Shown: positions 7,287 through 16,046, counted from the stretch's first letter. The stretch: DNA of 64,000 nt from an uncultured Collinsella sp. (GCA_958403385.1 CATXXC010000006.1:1-64000), one strand, 5' to 3'. Numbers and translations are program-made. Notes: generated by a model from the sequence alone, not told the origin.

Positions 7287-8570
7287 CTAAATGGTTTCCA
7301 AGAAAGCCTCAATCCTGGTTTGCAGTTGGCCTGCATCCTCGCCGGCGTAGTCGGTCGTGATGTGCATAAACGGAATGCCGGCCTCCTCGGCGGCCTTCTC
7401 CACGGCAAACGACTCCATCTCGTAGAGCGTGCAGAACTGCAGGGCCACGTCGACGATGCCGTCGGCATGCAGGTCCTTGGCCATCTGGACAATGTCCTTC
7501 ATACGCTGGTCGTTGGGCGTAAAGACGGCGCAGTTGATCTTAAAGTAGCGCTCGGCGATGGCGTCGAGCATCTCGTCGACCGTCTCGCCGGACTCGTCGA
7601 CCAGGTCCTTGTAGTAGCGCGAGCCCGTGCAGGACTCCTCGCCCACCACGACGCCGCCGGCCTTCTCGATGAGGTTGAACAGCTTCCAGTTGGGCACGGC
7701 CATGGGCGTACCGGTGTACAGGATGCGCTTGGTCCCCTTGGGCGCCACGCCCTCGCCGGCCTCGACACGCTGCTCGCACTCAGCCGCCATATCGTTAATG
7801 GCTCCGGTCAGACGCGGCGTGTCGTCCATAAAGGCTGCCTGCACGGTCAGCAGGCTATCGAGACCGCTGATAGGCGTCGGGTCGGCAGCGCGGGTCGCAG
7901 CCAGACGCTGCAGGGCACGGCGCTTCTCATTGACGGCGTGGATGGCGGCTTTCAGACGCTCAGGCGTAATCGTGACGCCGCACTCTTCCTCGATCTTGGC
8001 GGCGAGTTTCTTGACCTCGGCCTTCCAGGTCACGAGCGTCGACTCGTCGTGCACGTTGGGGATATCCATGACGTACATGTTCTTTTGCGTCGCAAAGAAC
8101 TCGTAGGCCTTCTTCTTACCGTCGCAGGTGTTCTCGCCTACCACCAAGTCACTCGACTCAATGTAGGGGCAGACCTCGCCCAGCTTAAAGCCGGCAAAGC
8201 TCTTGATGAGCGGACAAGTGTTGCGCGGCAAGTGCTCCTCGACCTTGTCGGTTGCCCAGTCGGCACCCGAGCACAGACCAACGGGAATGCCGTCACAGGC
8301 AAGCACGATCTCCTCGGGCACGTACACGCAGAACGACCCCACGATCTTGGTGGCCTCGCCGGCCTCCTTCTTGTCGAGCATCTCCTTAATACGGCCGCTG
8401 TGGATGTTGGTGGCCACGAAGTCCAGGTAGGACGTTGACTTGGGACGGTTGTTCTGCGACAGGAACATGTCCCCGTACATCTGGCCCACGGCGCCCAGCA
8501 GCATATCGTGGTCGGCAAGATTCATGCCGAGGCTCTCCCACATCGGATGAAAATCGAGTGCTTCAGCCAT
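7287..8570 (-). CDS. 2-hydroxyacyl-CoA dehydratase family / double-cubane cluster-like protein (second copy)
   Basis: This is a 427-residue protein and the first gene of the operon. It shares the family cysteines with its neighbour: GSFCVYVPEE, LCSGADW, NTCPLIKSFAG, EVCPYIES, GENTCDGKKKAYE, GEESCTGSRYY and NCAVFTPND. It has an extra N-terminal 40 residues (ALDFHPMWESLGMNLADHD) and reads TGTPMAVPN where the first copy has TGCPVGGV, so one cysteine differs. The two could form a heterodimer as in HgdAB, or work separately as homodimers. The ATG at 8570 has GAGAGGGG upstream. A leader of more than 200 bases with a small ORF precedes it. Confidence 0.85.
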   Translation of the reverse strand: MAEALDFHPMWESLGMNLADHDMLLGAVGQMYGDMFLSQNNRPKSTSYLDFVATNIHSGRIKEMLDKKEAGEATKIVGSFCVYVPEEIVLACDGIPVGLCSGADWATDKVEEHLPRNTCPLIKSFAGFKLGEVCPYIESSDLVVGENTCDGKKKAYEFFATQKNMYVMDIPNVHDESTLVTWKAEVKKLAAKIEEECGVTITPERLKAAIHAVNEKRRALQRLAATRAADPTPISGLDSLLTVQAAFMDDTPRLTGAINDMAAECEQRVEAGEGVAPKGTKRILYTGTPMAVPNWKLFNLIEKAGGVVVGEESCTGSRYYKDLVDESGETVDEMLDAIAERYFKINCAVFTPNDQRMKDIVQMAKDLHADGIVDVALQFCTLYEMESFAVEKAAEEAGIPFMHITTDYAGEDAGQLQTRIEAFLETI

Positions 8571-8729
8571 AACGGTTCCCCTCTCGAACCAAAAATGAAT
8601 AGCTACGGTATTGCTGCACGGTGGGTGGCGAAAACCCAGCCGCGCCTAAACCCGGAATTTTGGGGAACCTGCTTTGCGGTCGATTATTTAGTTGTGCGTC
8701 GTCTCTCCCGGAGCCGTGAACATACCTGC

Positions 8730-8798
8730 TCATATGCGGCTCCGAGCCATATATAGGGCACGCGCGGCAACGCGGCGAATGTATGTCGTCTGCGGCAT
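8730..8798 (-). CDS. Candidate 22-residue leader ORF upstream of the dehydratase-selenium operon
   Basis: A strong ribosome site AAAGGAGG lies eight bases before an ATG at 8798. The 22-codon frame, with five arginines (for example IRRVAARAL), stops at a TGA (8732-8730). Immediately after it, GGAGCCG and CGGCTCC can form a hairpin. The site strength and position in a long untranslated leader suggest a regulatory upstream ORF; no homologue is recognised. Confidence 0.4.
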   Translation of the reverse strand: MPQTTYIRRVAARALYMARSRI

Positions 8799-8818
8799 AT
8801 GCGTACCCTCCTTTACAA

Positions 8819-8866
8819 GTTGAGGTCAACTATATCAACGGTCGTCGACCATGCGAACACCGTTGA
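8819..8866 (-). promoter_or_regulatory. Promoter with dyad operators for the dehydratase-selenium operon
   Basis: On the minus strand TTCGCA, a 17-base spacer and TATAGT form a plausible promoter. An inverted repeat TCAACGGT-N16-ACCGTTGA (8835-8866) spans it, and a perfect GTTGA-GG-TCAAC palindrome (8819-8830) follows. Repeated TCAAC/GTTGA half-sites imply a dimeric regulator. The rest of 8571-8999 holds the small ORF at 8730-8798, the modC terminator and an AT-rich tract near 8896-8930. Confidence 0.5.
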
Positions 8867-8951
8867 CATTCGTACGACAGCGCCGTGTGTCGTCGTTTAA
8901 TAAATAATTATCTTGATTGATAAAAGTTTGTCATCCCTCATTCGGCGAGCG

Positions 8952-8988
8952 GCAAGACAAAGCCGCCGAGGCTTATATCCCCGACGGC
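8952..8988 (-). terminator. Rho-independent terminator after modC
   Basis: On the minus strand GCCGTCGGGG pairs, with two wobbles, to CCTCGGCGGC across a short loop and is followed by TTTGTCTT. It lies 12 bases after the modC stop. Confidence 0.7.
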
Positions 8989-8999
8989 ATTACCCGGCG

Positions 9000-10070
9000 C
9001 TATCGACAAACCAAATGGATCCTGCTGGCATCGAAGTGCATGCGCAGCGTCTCGCCTGCTTGCGGTAGCTCGTCGACAGGCATGCCTACTTTGTTGACCT
9101 TCCACTGCAGACGCGTGGGCGCATCGCCGCGCGGCACGTCCAGCAGCACCAGTCGCTCAAAGCGCGAATCGCTCACACGGGCCACGTGCAAATCATAGCT
9201 GTTGCGGCCCCGCTCCGCGCGATTGTCAACATGGAAGTAGCTTGCGCGAATGCCCAGGTACGCCGCATTATCGGGAACCTCGTGACCCACATTAAAGGTC
9301 ATGCCCCAGTCGAGGGCCTCAACTTCTTCGTCGCCGATCTTGCGCGCCCGGCTTGTGTTCTTGCAGCCCGTCAGGCGCAGTGCCGCCAACGTCTGCGGAC
9401 GGCGGACCACGTCCTCGACGGAGCCGATCTCCTCCACATGCCCGTCGTGCATCACGCAAATGCGCTGGCACAGGCGGCACGCTTCGTCGATGTCGTGGCT
9501 CACGTAGAGCACGGTGCGGTTGCAGACATCGAACAGGTCGAGCATGTTCTGCTCGAGGGCGCTCTTAAGATAGGAATCGAGTGCGCTCATGGGCTCGTCG
9601 AACATAAAAATGCCCGGATGCGCCGCCACCATGCGGGCAAGCGCCACGCGTTGTTGCTGGCCGCCCGAGAGCCGCGCGGGATAACGGTCGGCGAAATCGG
9701 CCAGGCCAAAGATGCCCAGATAGCGCTCGGCCAGCCTTTTGCGCGCCGCGGCGTCGCCCGCGTCCTTTACACCGGCACATACGTTATCGGCCACCGTCAT
9801 GCTGGGAAACAGCTGATAGTTTTGGAACAGCAGGGCGCATTTTCGCTCCTGGGGCGACAGGTTGATGCCCGTCGCTGAGTCAAAAAAGGTCACGCCGTTG
9901 ACGACGATCTTGCCCTCGTCGGGCATCTCAACACCGGCAATGCAGCGCAGTGTGCAGCTCTTGCCGCAACCCGAAGCGCCCAGCAGCGCCACACGCTCCT
10001 CACCGGCCTCAAGCTGCATGTCGAGCATAAACCCGGGATAGTGCTTTTTGATATCCAAAACGAGTGACAT
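9000..10070 (-). CDS. modC: Molybdate ABC transporter ATP-binding protein ModC
   Basis: This is a 356-residue ATPase. Walker A is GASGCGKS (about residue 31), the signature is [13 protein letters not shown] (about 132), Walker B is IFMFDEP, and the switch histidine is in VSHD. The C-terminal 120 residues are degenerate compared with the usual TOBE molybdate-sensing domain. It energises the ModB permease. The ATG at 10070 sits three bases after the modB stop, with GGGAGG inside the end of modB, so the two are coupled. Context (modA, modB, moeA, mogA) supports molybdate or tungstate as substrate; the two cannot be told apart from sequence. Confidence 0.9.
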   Translation of the reverse strand: MSLVLDIKKHYPGFMLDMQLEAGEERVALLGASGCGKSCTLRCIAGVEMPDEGKIVVNGVTFFDSATGINLSPQERKCALLFQNYQLFPSMTVADNVCAGVKDAGDAAARKRLAERYLGIFGLADFADRYPARLSGGQQQRVALARMVAAHPGIFMFDEPMSALDSYLKSALEQNMLDLFDVCNRTVLYVSHDIDEACRLCQRICVMHDGHVEEIGSVEDVVRRPQTLAALRLTGCKNTSRARKIGDEEVEALDWGMTFNVGHEVPDNAAYLGIRASYFHVDNRAERGRNSYDLHVARVSDSRFERLVLLDVPRGDAPTRLQWKVNKVGMPVDELPQAGETLRMHFDASRIHLVCR

Positions 10071-10073
10071 GGC

Positions 10074-11516
10074 CTATCGTCCTCCCTGCGGCGCCGTATC
10101 ATCGCGCATGAGCTCGGCCAGCGCCTCGCGATCAATACGCAAGGCATCGCCGCCCGCCGGGTCGAGCGAATCGCCCCGTCCGGCGAGATCTTTGGCCTGC
10201 TTGCGCTCCGCGCGGGACAGGCCACGCTCGCGATACTTTTGCGAATGCGCCGTGTACATGTTGATGAACAGGATGACCAGGAAGCTGAACGCTATTACGA
10301 CGACGACCCAAAAGAGGGCCACCGACGTGTTGCCGCCCATCCATTCAAAGTAGATAGCGATGGGGATGGTCTGGGTAATGCCGGCGTAGTTGCCCGCAAA
10401 AAACAGGGTGCAGCCAAACTCACCCATCGCGCGGGCAAAGGCGAGCACCGTGCCGGCGGCGATGGAGGGCCAGCCAAGCGGCATCATAAGCTTGGTAAAG
10501 ATGCGACGCTCGGACCATCCCAAGGTTCGCGCGGCGTCGAGCATCTGCGTGTCAAGGCTCTCAAAGGCACCGAGCGCCGTACGGTAGACCAGGGGAAACG
10601 ACACCACCACGGCAGATATCACCGCCGCGGGCCACGTAAAGACGATCGAGACGCCGTGCGCGATCAGCCACTGGCCCACCCCGGTCGATCGACCAAACAG
10701 CATGAGGAGCAGAAAGCCGCAGACCGTGGGCGGCAACACCATAGGGATGGTAAAGACCGAATCGAGCAGGCCCTTGATGCGACTCGAGGTACCCATAGTC
10801 TTCCACGCGGCGAACAGGCCCAGTGCAAAGGAGATCAGCAGGGCAAGGCCGCTCGTTTTAATGGACACCCAAAACGGGCGATAGTCGATGTCGCCCAAAA
10901 AGGAAGCCAGAGAGGTCAAGGGCCCCTGCTCATCCCGCAACACGACAGACGATGCCTCTACCATTTGAGCGCTATCAAGCCAACGCGCGCCGCCCTTGGC
11001 ATCACCCGAGGCTGATGCAATCACCACATAGCGGTCCCCATCCGCACCGCGCTCGTCAAAGCCATAGGTATACCCACCGGCATCAAACGTTGTTTCCGCC
11101 GTGACATACCAAGGAAGATCCGCGTCCCCTAGCTGCGCACCTCCCATGCAGTTTGAGCTGTCGAGCTCACAGACGAGGGCCTTGAGACCCGATACGCACT
11201 CGTTATCCTGCGGATCCAACCCATACTTCTCGACCGCCTTGGGCGATATCCACACCACAACGCGATCGGCGGCAGGCGCCACTACAAGGTCCACGTCCTC
11301 GTCAACGGGAAACCGGTAGCCCTCAGGCTGGCCCTCCATGGCACGAGCGGTCCCCCTGGCCAACCGCTCAAAACCCTCAATCCCATAGGAAAGCCCATGA
11401 GCGGTCGCAGCGACCTGGGCCCCGTCCTCAGCGTCCCCAGCAAACGCAAATCCCGGCACCCAGCAAAGCGCGAAGGTCAAAGCACAGGCGACAAGCATGC
11501 GGAATCTATTAAGCAC
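10074..11516 (-). CDS. modB: Molybdate ABC transporter permease ModB with a fused extracytoplasmic domain
   Basis: This is a 480-residue protein, about twice the usual ModB length. After an N-terminal hydrophobic signal (MLVACALTFALCWVPGFAFA) comes a soluble region of about 190 residues that I do not recognise. A standard permease follows: the first helix SIKTSGLALLISFALGLFAA, the EAA-type loop DAARTLGWSERRIFTKLMMPLGWPSIAAG, and GEFGCTLFFAGN near the end. The GTG start at 11516 has GGAG six bases upstream. It lies between modA and modC. The extra domain faces outside and could assist the binding protein; that is a guess. Confidence 0.88.
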   Translation of the reverse strand: MLNRFRMLVACALTFALCWVPGFAFAGDAEDGAQVAATAHGLSYGIEGFERLARGTARAMEGQPEGYRFPVDEDVDLVVAPAADRVVVWISPKAVEKYGLDPQDNECVSGLKALVCELDSSNCMGGAQLGDADLPWYVTAETTFDAGGYTYGFDERGADGDRYVVIASASGDAKGGARWLDSAQMVEASSVVLRDEQGPLTSLASFLGDIDYRPFWVSIKTSGLALLISFALGLFAAWKTMGTSSRIKGLLDSVFTIPMVLPPTVCGFLLLMLFGRSTGVGQWLIAHGVSIVFTWPAAVISAVVVSFPLVYRTALGAFESLDTQMLDAARTLGWSERRIFTKLMMPLGWPSIAAGTVLAFARAMGEFGCTLFFAGNYAGITQTIPIAIYFEWMGGNTSVALFWVVVVIAFSFLVILFINMYTAHSQKYRERGLSRAERKQAKDLAGRGDSLDPAGGDALRIDREALAELMRDDTAPQGGR

Positions 11517-11584
11517 GAAAAGCTCCAAGAGAATACAAGGGCGGAGTGAAACACAAAACGATGGAATTATCGCGCCAAGCCGCA

Positions 11585-12457
11585 CTACGCGGAAAGCTCA
11601 AAGCCGTACTTAGCCCAAATCTTCTGAGCTTTCTTGTTGGTCAGACAGAAGTCGATGAACGCCTTGGCTTCGTCGGCGTGCTCGGAGCTCTCGGCAACGG
11701 CACCCGGGTACACGATGGACTTGTGCGAATCCTCGGGGCACACGAAGGCCTCCTCGATGCCGTCGTAGCGGAAGATATCGGAGCTATAGACAAAGCCAGC
11801 CACGCAGTCGCCCGTAGAAACGTAAGACGCAGCAGTGCCCACCTTATCGGCCAGGGCCACCTTGTCGGCGATCTCGGGAGCATACTCGCCGTCGTCGCCC
11901 TCGGTGCCGGCGTAGAGGCCCACGGAAGCCAGCGCCTGGTTGGCGTACTTGCCGGCGGGGACGGTCTTGGCGTCGCCAATGGCGATCTTGCCGTCCAGAT
12001 TCGCGACGTCCGCGATGGCCTCAACCTTGGTGTCGGAGCCCTCGGCGCGAATGATCACAAGGTCGTTGACGAACATGTCCTCACGCGTGTCGGTGTCGAC
12101 GAGCTCGGCGGTCTCAGCGTCATCCATGGTGCCCTTGGAGGCCGTGATGAGCACGTCGACGACGGCGCCGGCACGCATCTGCTCGACGAGGTCGCCGGAG
12201 GCCTTAAACTGCGTGTCGGTAAAGGTGGTGCCGGTCTGCTCGGTGTAAAGCTCCTGAACCTCGGGCAGAGCCTTCTCGAGCGAGTTAGCGGCAAAGACCT
12301 GCAGCTCGACAGCTTTCTTGGAAGATGCCTTAGCAGAACCGGCATCGGATCCGGCCGGCTCGGACGTCTTGCTGCCCGAGCAGCCGGCAAGACCAAGGCC
12401 GGCAGCGGCGGCAGCAGAAAGCGAGACGAATCCGCGGCGAGAAACCATATCGAACAT
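11585..12457 (-). CDS. modA: Molybdate ABC transporter substrate-binding lipoprotein ModA
   Basis: This is a 290-residue secreted lipoprotein. The N-terminus has SRRGFVSLS (twin-arginine-like), a hydrophobic stretch and the lipobox LAGC, then a Ser/Ala-rich linker. The mature part fits ModA: VFAANSLEKALPEVQ, FKASGDLVEQMRAGAVVDVLITAS and YPGAVAESSEHADEAKAF. It binds oxyanions (molybdate or tungstate) and delivers them to ModB. The ATG at 12457 is six bases after AAAGGG. It is the first gene of modABC, with its own -10 box at 12523-12518. Confidence 0.92.
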   Translation of the reverse strand: MFDMVSRRGFVSLSAAAAAGLGLAGCSGSKTSEPAGSDAGSAKASSKKAVELQVFAANSLEKALPEVQELYTEQTGTTFTDTQFKASGDLVEQMRAGAVVDVLITASKGTMDDAETAELVDTDTREDMFVNDLVIIRAEGSDTKVEAIADVANLDGKIAIGDAKTVPAGKYANQALASVGLYAGTEGDDGEYAPEIADKVALADKVGTAASYVSTGDCVAGFVYSSDIFRYDGIEEAFVCPEDSHKSIVYPGAVAESSEHADEAKAFIDFCLTNKKAQKIWAKYGFELSA

Positions 12458-12517
12458 GTTCAACCCTTTCGAACGCGACGCCCGGGCACCCCGCCGCGGG
12501 CTTTATTCTGTAATTAG

Positions 12518-12546
12518 ATTATACTTTCGTGCGAATAATGTTTGTA
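12518..12546 (-). promoter_or_regulatory. Likely promoter of modABC
   Basis: A perfect TATAAT lies on the minus strand at 12523-12518. The -35 hexamer (TACAAA) is poor, and an AT palindrome AATAATTATT sits just upstream, suggesting activator control rather than a strong constitutive promoter. Confidence 0.45.
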
Positions 12547-12612
12547 ATAATTATTTCTCGTCTAATAAATTTCTTTTACCGATAGCCCCGAGATGGCCGC
12601 ACTGTCGATGCA

Positions 12613-12648
12613 TAAAAAAGGCGGAGCAGCCCGTAAGGTCGCTCCGCC
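12613..12648 (-). terminator. Rho-independent terminator after mogA
   Basis: On the minus strand GGCGGAGC pairs with GCTCCGCC and is followed by TTTTTT. It separates the moeA-mogA transcript from modABC. Confidence 0.9.
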
Positions 12649-12661
12649 GCAGGTAAACCGC

Positions 12662-13141
12662 TTATTTGGCGTGCCCGCCGCCCGCCGTCATTTGGGCCGC
12701 ATGCTCCAGCTGGTCGCTCACGGCCTCCCAGCTTTCGCGGGCCGCTTTCGTAGATCCCGGAAAGTTGATGACAAGCGTATACCCACGCTGCATGCACACG
12801 GCGCGCGAGAGCATAGCGCGACGCGTCTTGGTCATGGAGTACGCACGGATTGCCTCTGCAATACCCGGCACATCGCGGTCGCAGACGGCACGCGTCGCCT
12901 CGGGCGTCACATCGCGCATCGAAAGCCCCGTGCCGCCGCAGGTGAGCACGACATTGGCGTGGCACTCATCGGCGGCTTCCACAATGGCATCACCGATCTC
13001 GCTGGCGTCGTCGCGCACGACCACATGTGAGGCGACCGTCCATCCCTGCGCCACGATGAGCTCCTCGAGCACAGCGCCCGCCTCGTCCTGGGCAAGATCG
13101 CGCGTATCCGAGCACGTCACGATCGATATCTTCAGCTCCAT
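12662..13141 (-). CDS. mogA: Molybdopterin adenylyltransferase, MogA/MoaB family
   Basis: This is a 159-residue protein with the MoCF fold: KISIVTCSDTRD at the start, the molybdopterin-binding loop VVLTCGGTGLSMRDVTPEAT (about residues 70-90) and the C-terminal INFPGSTKAARESWE. It activates molybdopterin by adenylation before MoeA inserts molybdenum. The ATG at 13141 has AGGAGG six bases upstream, and the gene starts ten bases after moeA stops. MogA and MoaB are hard to separate by eye; pairing with moeA supports the adenylyltransferase role. Confidence 0.9.
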   Translation of the reverse strand: MELKISIVTCSDTRDLAQDEAGAVLEELIVAQGWTVASHVVVRDDASEIGDAIVEAADECHANVVLTCGGTGLSMRDVTPEATRAVCDRDVPGIAEAIRAYSMTKTRRAMLSRAVCMQRGYTLVINFPGSTKAARESWEAVSDQLEHAAQMTAGGGHAK

Positions 13142-13151
13142 AGCATTCCTC

Positions 13152-14414
13152 CTACAACACGGCGCCCTCGGGCAGGTCGACGCGAACAACGTCCACGGCA
13201 TCTCCCGCCTTGAGCTCGCACGGTCCTTCGTCAATACGCAGCAGGCAGTTGGACCGCTGCATCGTGCCGAGCAGCGCCGAATTCTGCGTCTTGGCCTCGG
13301 TCACCAACAGCTCACCAGTCTCGGGGTCGCGCAAAACCGTGGCGCGATCGAAGAAGCGTCGGTCCTGGCGCTTTTTCACGCCGTGCGTGAGCGTCGCCTG
13401 CTGCACGGGACGCGCACCCTCGGAAAAACCGCGCATCTTGCGAATCGCCGGACGGGCAAGCATCTCAAAGCCCACATACGCCGCGGCCGGATTGCCTGAA
13501 AGCCCCAGGTAGGGCTTACCCCCGAGCAAGCCAAACGTGATGGCCTTGCCCGGACGCATCGAGATGCGATCGAACAGCACCTCGCCCTCGCGCCGGACGA
13601 GTGCCGTCACGAAATCGTAATCGCCCGCCGAGGCGCCACCACTTGTAATGACAAAATCGCACTCTCGCGTGGCGCGATGCACCAGCTCGGCAATCGCCTG
13701 CTCATCGTCGGGCGCAATACCGTAGAACACCGGCTCGGCTCCTGCATCGAGCGCCTCGGCCATCAACGCCGACGAGTTAGAGTCGCGAATCTGCCCACGC
13801 GCCGGCACGTTACTCGGTGCGACCAGCTCCGTGCCCAGCGAGATGATGCCCACGCGCGGGGCGGCATGTACCTTCACGCTCGCGTATCCGGCGCTTGCCA
13901 GCAAGCCGGCGCCCGCCGGAGCCACGACCTCGCCGGCATGCATCACAACATCGCCGGCATGGGCCTCCTCGGCGGCAGAGCGAACGTTCTCCCCTACCTT
14001 GGCAGGCGCCGAGAAGCGAACGTGCGAGCCCTCGTTGCCGTCGCCATCGAGTACGTCGACGATCTCGTACTTCACCACGGCATCGGCACCTTCGGGCACC
14101 GGCGCGCCCGTCATGATGCGGACGATCTCGCCCGCGCCGATTGTGCCCTCAAAGACATGGCCCGCGGCCTCGTGTCCTACGACGGAGAGCGTCACCGGAG
14201 TGTCACCGGCGGCCGCAGCAAGATCGGCTGCGCGCACGGCATATCCGTCCATAGCGCTGTTGGCAAACGGCGAGATGTCGATATCAGCCACCGCGTCCTC
14301 GGCCAAGGGAAGACCGGCGGCCTGCCACACGGGAATCTCGACGAGATCGGTCGGAGCAACGTGCGACAGAACAATCGACTGCGCGTCCTCCAGCGGAATG
14401 AGTTTCTCTGCCAT
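13152..14414 (-). CDS. moeA: Molybdopterin molybdenumtransferase MoeA
   Basis: This is a 420-residue protein with MoeA domains in order: PFANSAMDGYAVRAADL (domain I), IMTGAPVPEGADAVVKYE (domain II), the MoCF domain with SLGTELV and ITSGGASAGDYDFV, and a C-terminal beta domain. It inserts molybdate into adenylated molybdopterin made by MogA, encoded next. The ATG at 14414 has AAGAGG upstream. A TATACT at 14477-14472 on the minus strand may be its -10 box. Length is normal for the family. Confidence 0.93.
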   Translation of the reverse strand: MAEKLIPLEDAQSIVLSHVAPTDLVEIPVWQAAGLPLAEDAVADIDISPFANSAMDGYAVRAADLAAAAGDTPVTLSVVGHEAAGHVFEGTIGAGEIVRIMTGAPVPEGADAVVKYEIVDVLDGDGNEGSHVRFSAPAKVGENVRSAAEEAHAGDVVMHAGEVVAPAGAGLLASAGYASVKVHAAPRVGIISLGTELVAPSNVPARGQIRDSNSSALMAEALDAGAEPVFYGIAPDDEQAIAELVHRATRECDFVITSGGASAGDYDFVTALVRREGEVLFDRISMRPGKAITFGLLGGKPYLGLSGNPAAAYVGFEMLARPAIRKMRGFSEGARPVQQATLTHGVKKRQDRRFFDRATVLRDPETGELLVTEAKTQNSALLGTMQRSNCLLRIDEGPCELKAGDAVDVVRVDLPEGAVL

Positions 14415-14589
14415 ATGCACCTCTTAATGCCACGGCGCACAACAGGGGCGCCGATTCTTTATGCTTGTCTCAGTATAATCCCCCGACGCACGACCGCGAC
14501 TCGGCCTGTACCCGCAAATACACCTGTCGGTTGCAGGCCGCGAAACAGAATGGAAACCAACCCACCGGCTCGTCGCGTTTACCGCGTTT

Positions 14590-14595
14590 TATAAT
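14590..14595 (+). promoter_or_regulatory. -10 box upstream of the CLC gene
   Basis: A perfect TATAAT lies 30 bases before the ATG at 14625. No convincing -35 hexamer is seen at 16-18 bases upstream. Confidence 0.4.
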
Positions 14596-14624
14596 GCTTG
14601 CGTTGCAACCTAAAAGAGGAACGT

Positions 14625-16046
14625 ATGGCTCATAACGACAAACCCGAAAGCGCAAACGAGGCGCAGGATCATTCCCAGCCGCTCGACGACGGCGGCTTTT
14701 TCTCCCTGAACGACGTCATCATGGCGGGCAGGCATCAGCTCACCCGCTCCGAGCATCTCTTGGCCGCCGACACGCGCCGCAACGCCCGCAACCTACTCGC
14801 GAGCGCCAAGCTGCTCGTACTCGTCGTCATCGTCTCGCTCGCCATGGGCGTTGCCGCTTGGGCGTTTTTGGCCTCGCTGAATATCGCGACCGATTATCGC
14901 GAACACCATGCGTGGGTCTACGCCTTGCTTCCCGTTGTGGGCGTTGCCACCGCATGGGTGTACAAAAACCACGGTCTCGCCGCCAAGCGTGGCAACAACC
15001 TGGTCATTGACTCCGCCCTGGGCACACGCCTCATCCATATGCGCATGGCCGTCCTCACCTTCGTCTGCTCCACGCTCACGCACCTAACGGGCGGATCGGC
15101 CGGTCGCGAGGGAGCCGCGGTGCAGATTGGCGGCACCATCGCCAGCAACATCTCGAGCCTCGCCCACCTCAAAAAGCATGACCACCACGACCTCATGCTC
15201 GCCGGCATCTCGTCGGCCTTTGGCGCCGTATTCGGCTCGCCCCTTGCCGGGGCTTTCTTTGGCATGGAGATGTGCTTTATCGGCAAGATCGACTACACCG
15301 CGGGCATCTACTGCTTGGTCGCCTCGTTTACCGGCTACTTTACATCACTCGCCCTGGGTACCGAGTACGAAGCGAATGTCATCGCCAGCGTTCCCAACAT
15401 GACACCCAAAACGGTCGTCATCGTTGTTATCAGCGCCATTATCTTCGGTCTGACGGCACGCCTCTTTGCCTGGTCGGTTCGAACCGTCAAGAGCCTGTAC
15501 GGTCGCTTTATCACCAATTACCTTGCTCGCGCACTCGTGGGCGCGCTCGTGGTGCTCGCGGCCTACGCGATGCTCGACGCCTGGAAGTATGCCGGCCTTG
15601 CCACCTGGCTCTCGGGCGCCGGGTTCGCCGGTAACACAACCCTTGCCGACGCAGCCATCAAGCTCGTGGTGACGGCGCTCACCCTGGGCGCCGGCTTCCA
15701 AGGCGGCGAGGTCACGCCCCTGTTTGGCATCGGTGCGGCGCTCGGCGGCTGGATCGGTTGCCTCGTCGGGATCGACCCCAGCTTTCTGGCGGCGCTGGGC
15801 ATGCTCGGCGTGTTCTGCGCCGGCCTCAACGTGCCCATCACCACCTGCATGATGGCCATCGACCTGTTCCACGGCACGGCAGCCGGCTTCTTTGTCATCG
15901 TGGCCTTTATCAGCTATCTCGTCGGCGGGCACCGCGGCGTGTACCCCGCCCAGCGCATCATCTCACCCAAGCGCCGTTCGCTTATTGTGGATGAGGGCGG
16001 TACGGTAGCGGATGCTATCGAGCGCCACAACGACCTGATAGAGTAG
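14625..16046 (+). CDS. CLC-family anion/proton antiporter (possibly fluoride-exporting type)
   Basis: This is a 473-residue polytopic protein of the chloride channel family. The selectivity-loop motif GGSAGREGAAVQIGG (about residue 160) keeps the gating glutamate, and GFQGGEVTPLFGIGAALGG is the later pore motif. In place of the classic GSGIP it reads AKRGNNLVID; Asn in this loop is a trait I associate with the fluoride/proton (CLC-F) clade, so fluoride export is plausible. The ATG at 14625 has AAAGAGG upstream. No fluoride riboswitch is evident before it. It stands alone, divergent from moeA. Confidence 0.8.
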   Translation: MAHNDKPESANEAQDHSQPLDDGGFFSLNDVIMAGRHQLTRSEHLLAADTRRNARNLLASAKLLVLVVIVSLAMGVAAWAFLASLNIATDYREHHAWVYALLPVVGVATAWVYKNHGLAAKRGNNLVIDSALGTRLIHMRMAVLTFVCSTLTHLTGGSAGREGAAVQIGGTIASNISSLAHLKKHDHHDLMLAGISSAFGAVFGSPLAGAFFGMEMCFIGKIDYTAGIYCLVASFTGYFTSLALGTEYEANVIASVPNMTPKTVVIVVISAIIFGLTARLFAWSVRTVKSLYGRFITNYLARALVGALVVLAAYAMLDAWKYAGLATWLSGAGFAGNTTLADAAIKLVVTALTLGAGFQGGEVTPLFGIGAALGGWIGCLVGIDPSFLAALGMLGVFCAGLNVPITTCMMAIDLFHGTAAGFFVIVAFISYLVGGHRGVYPAQRIISPKRRSLIVDEGGTVADAIERHNDLIE

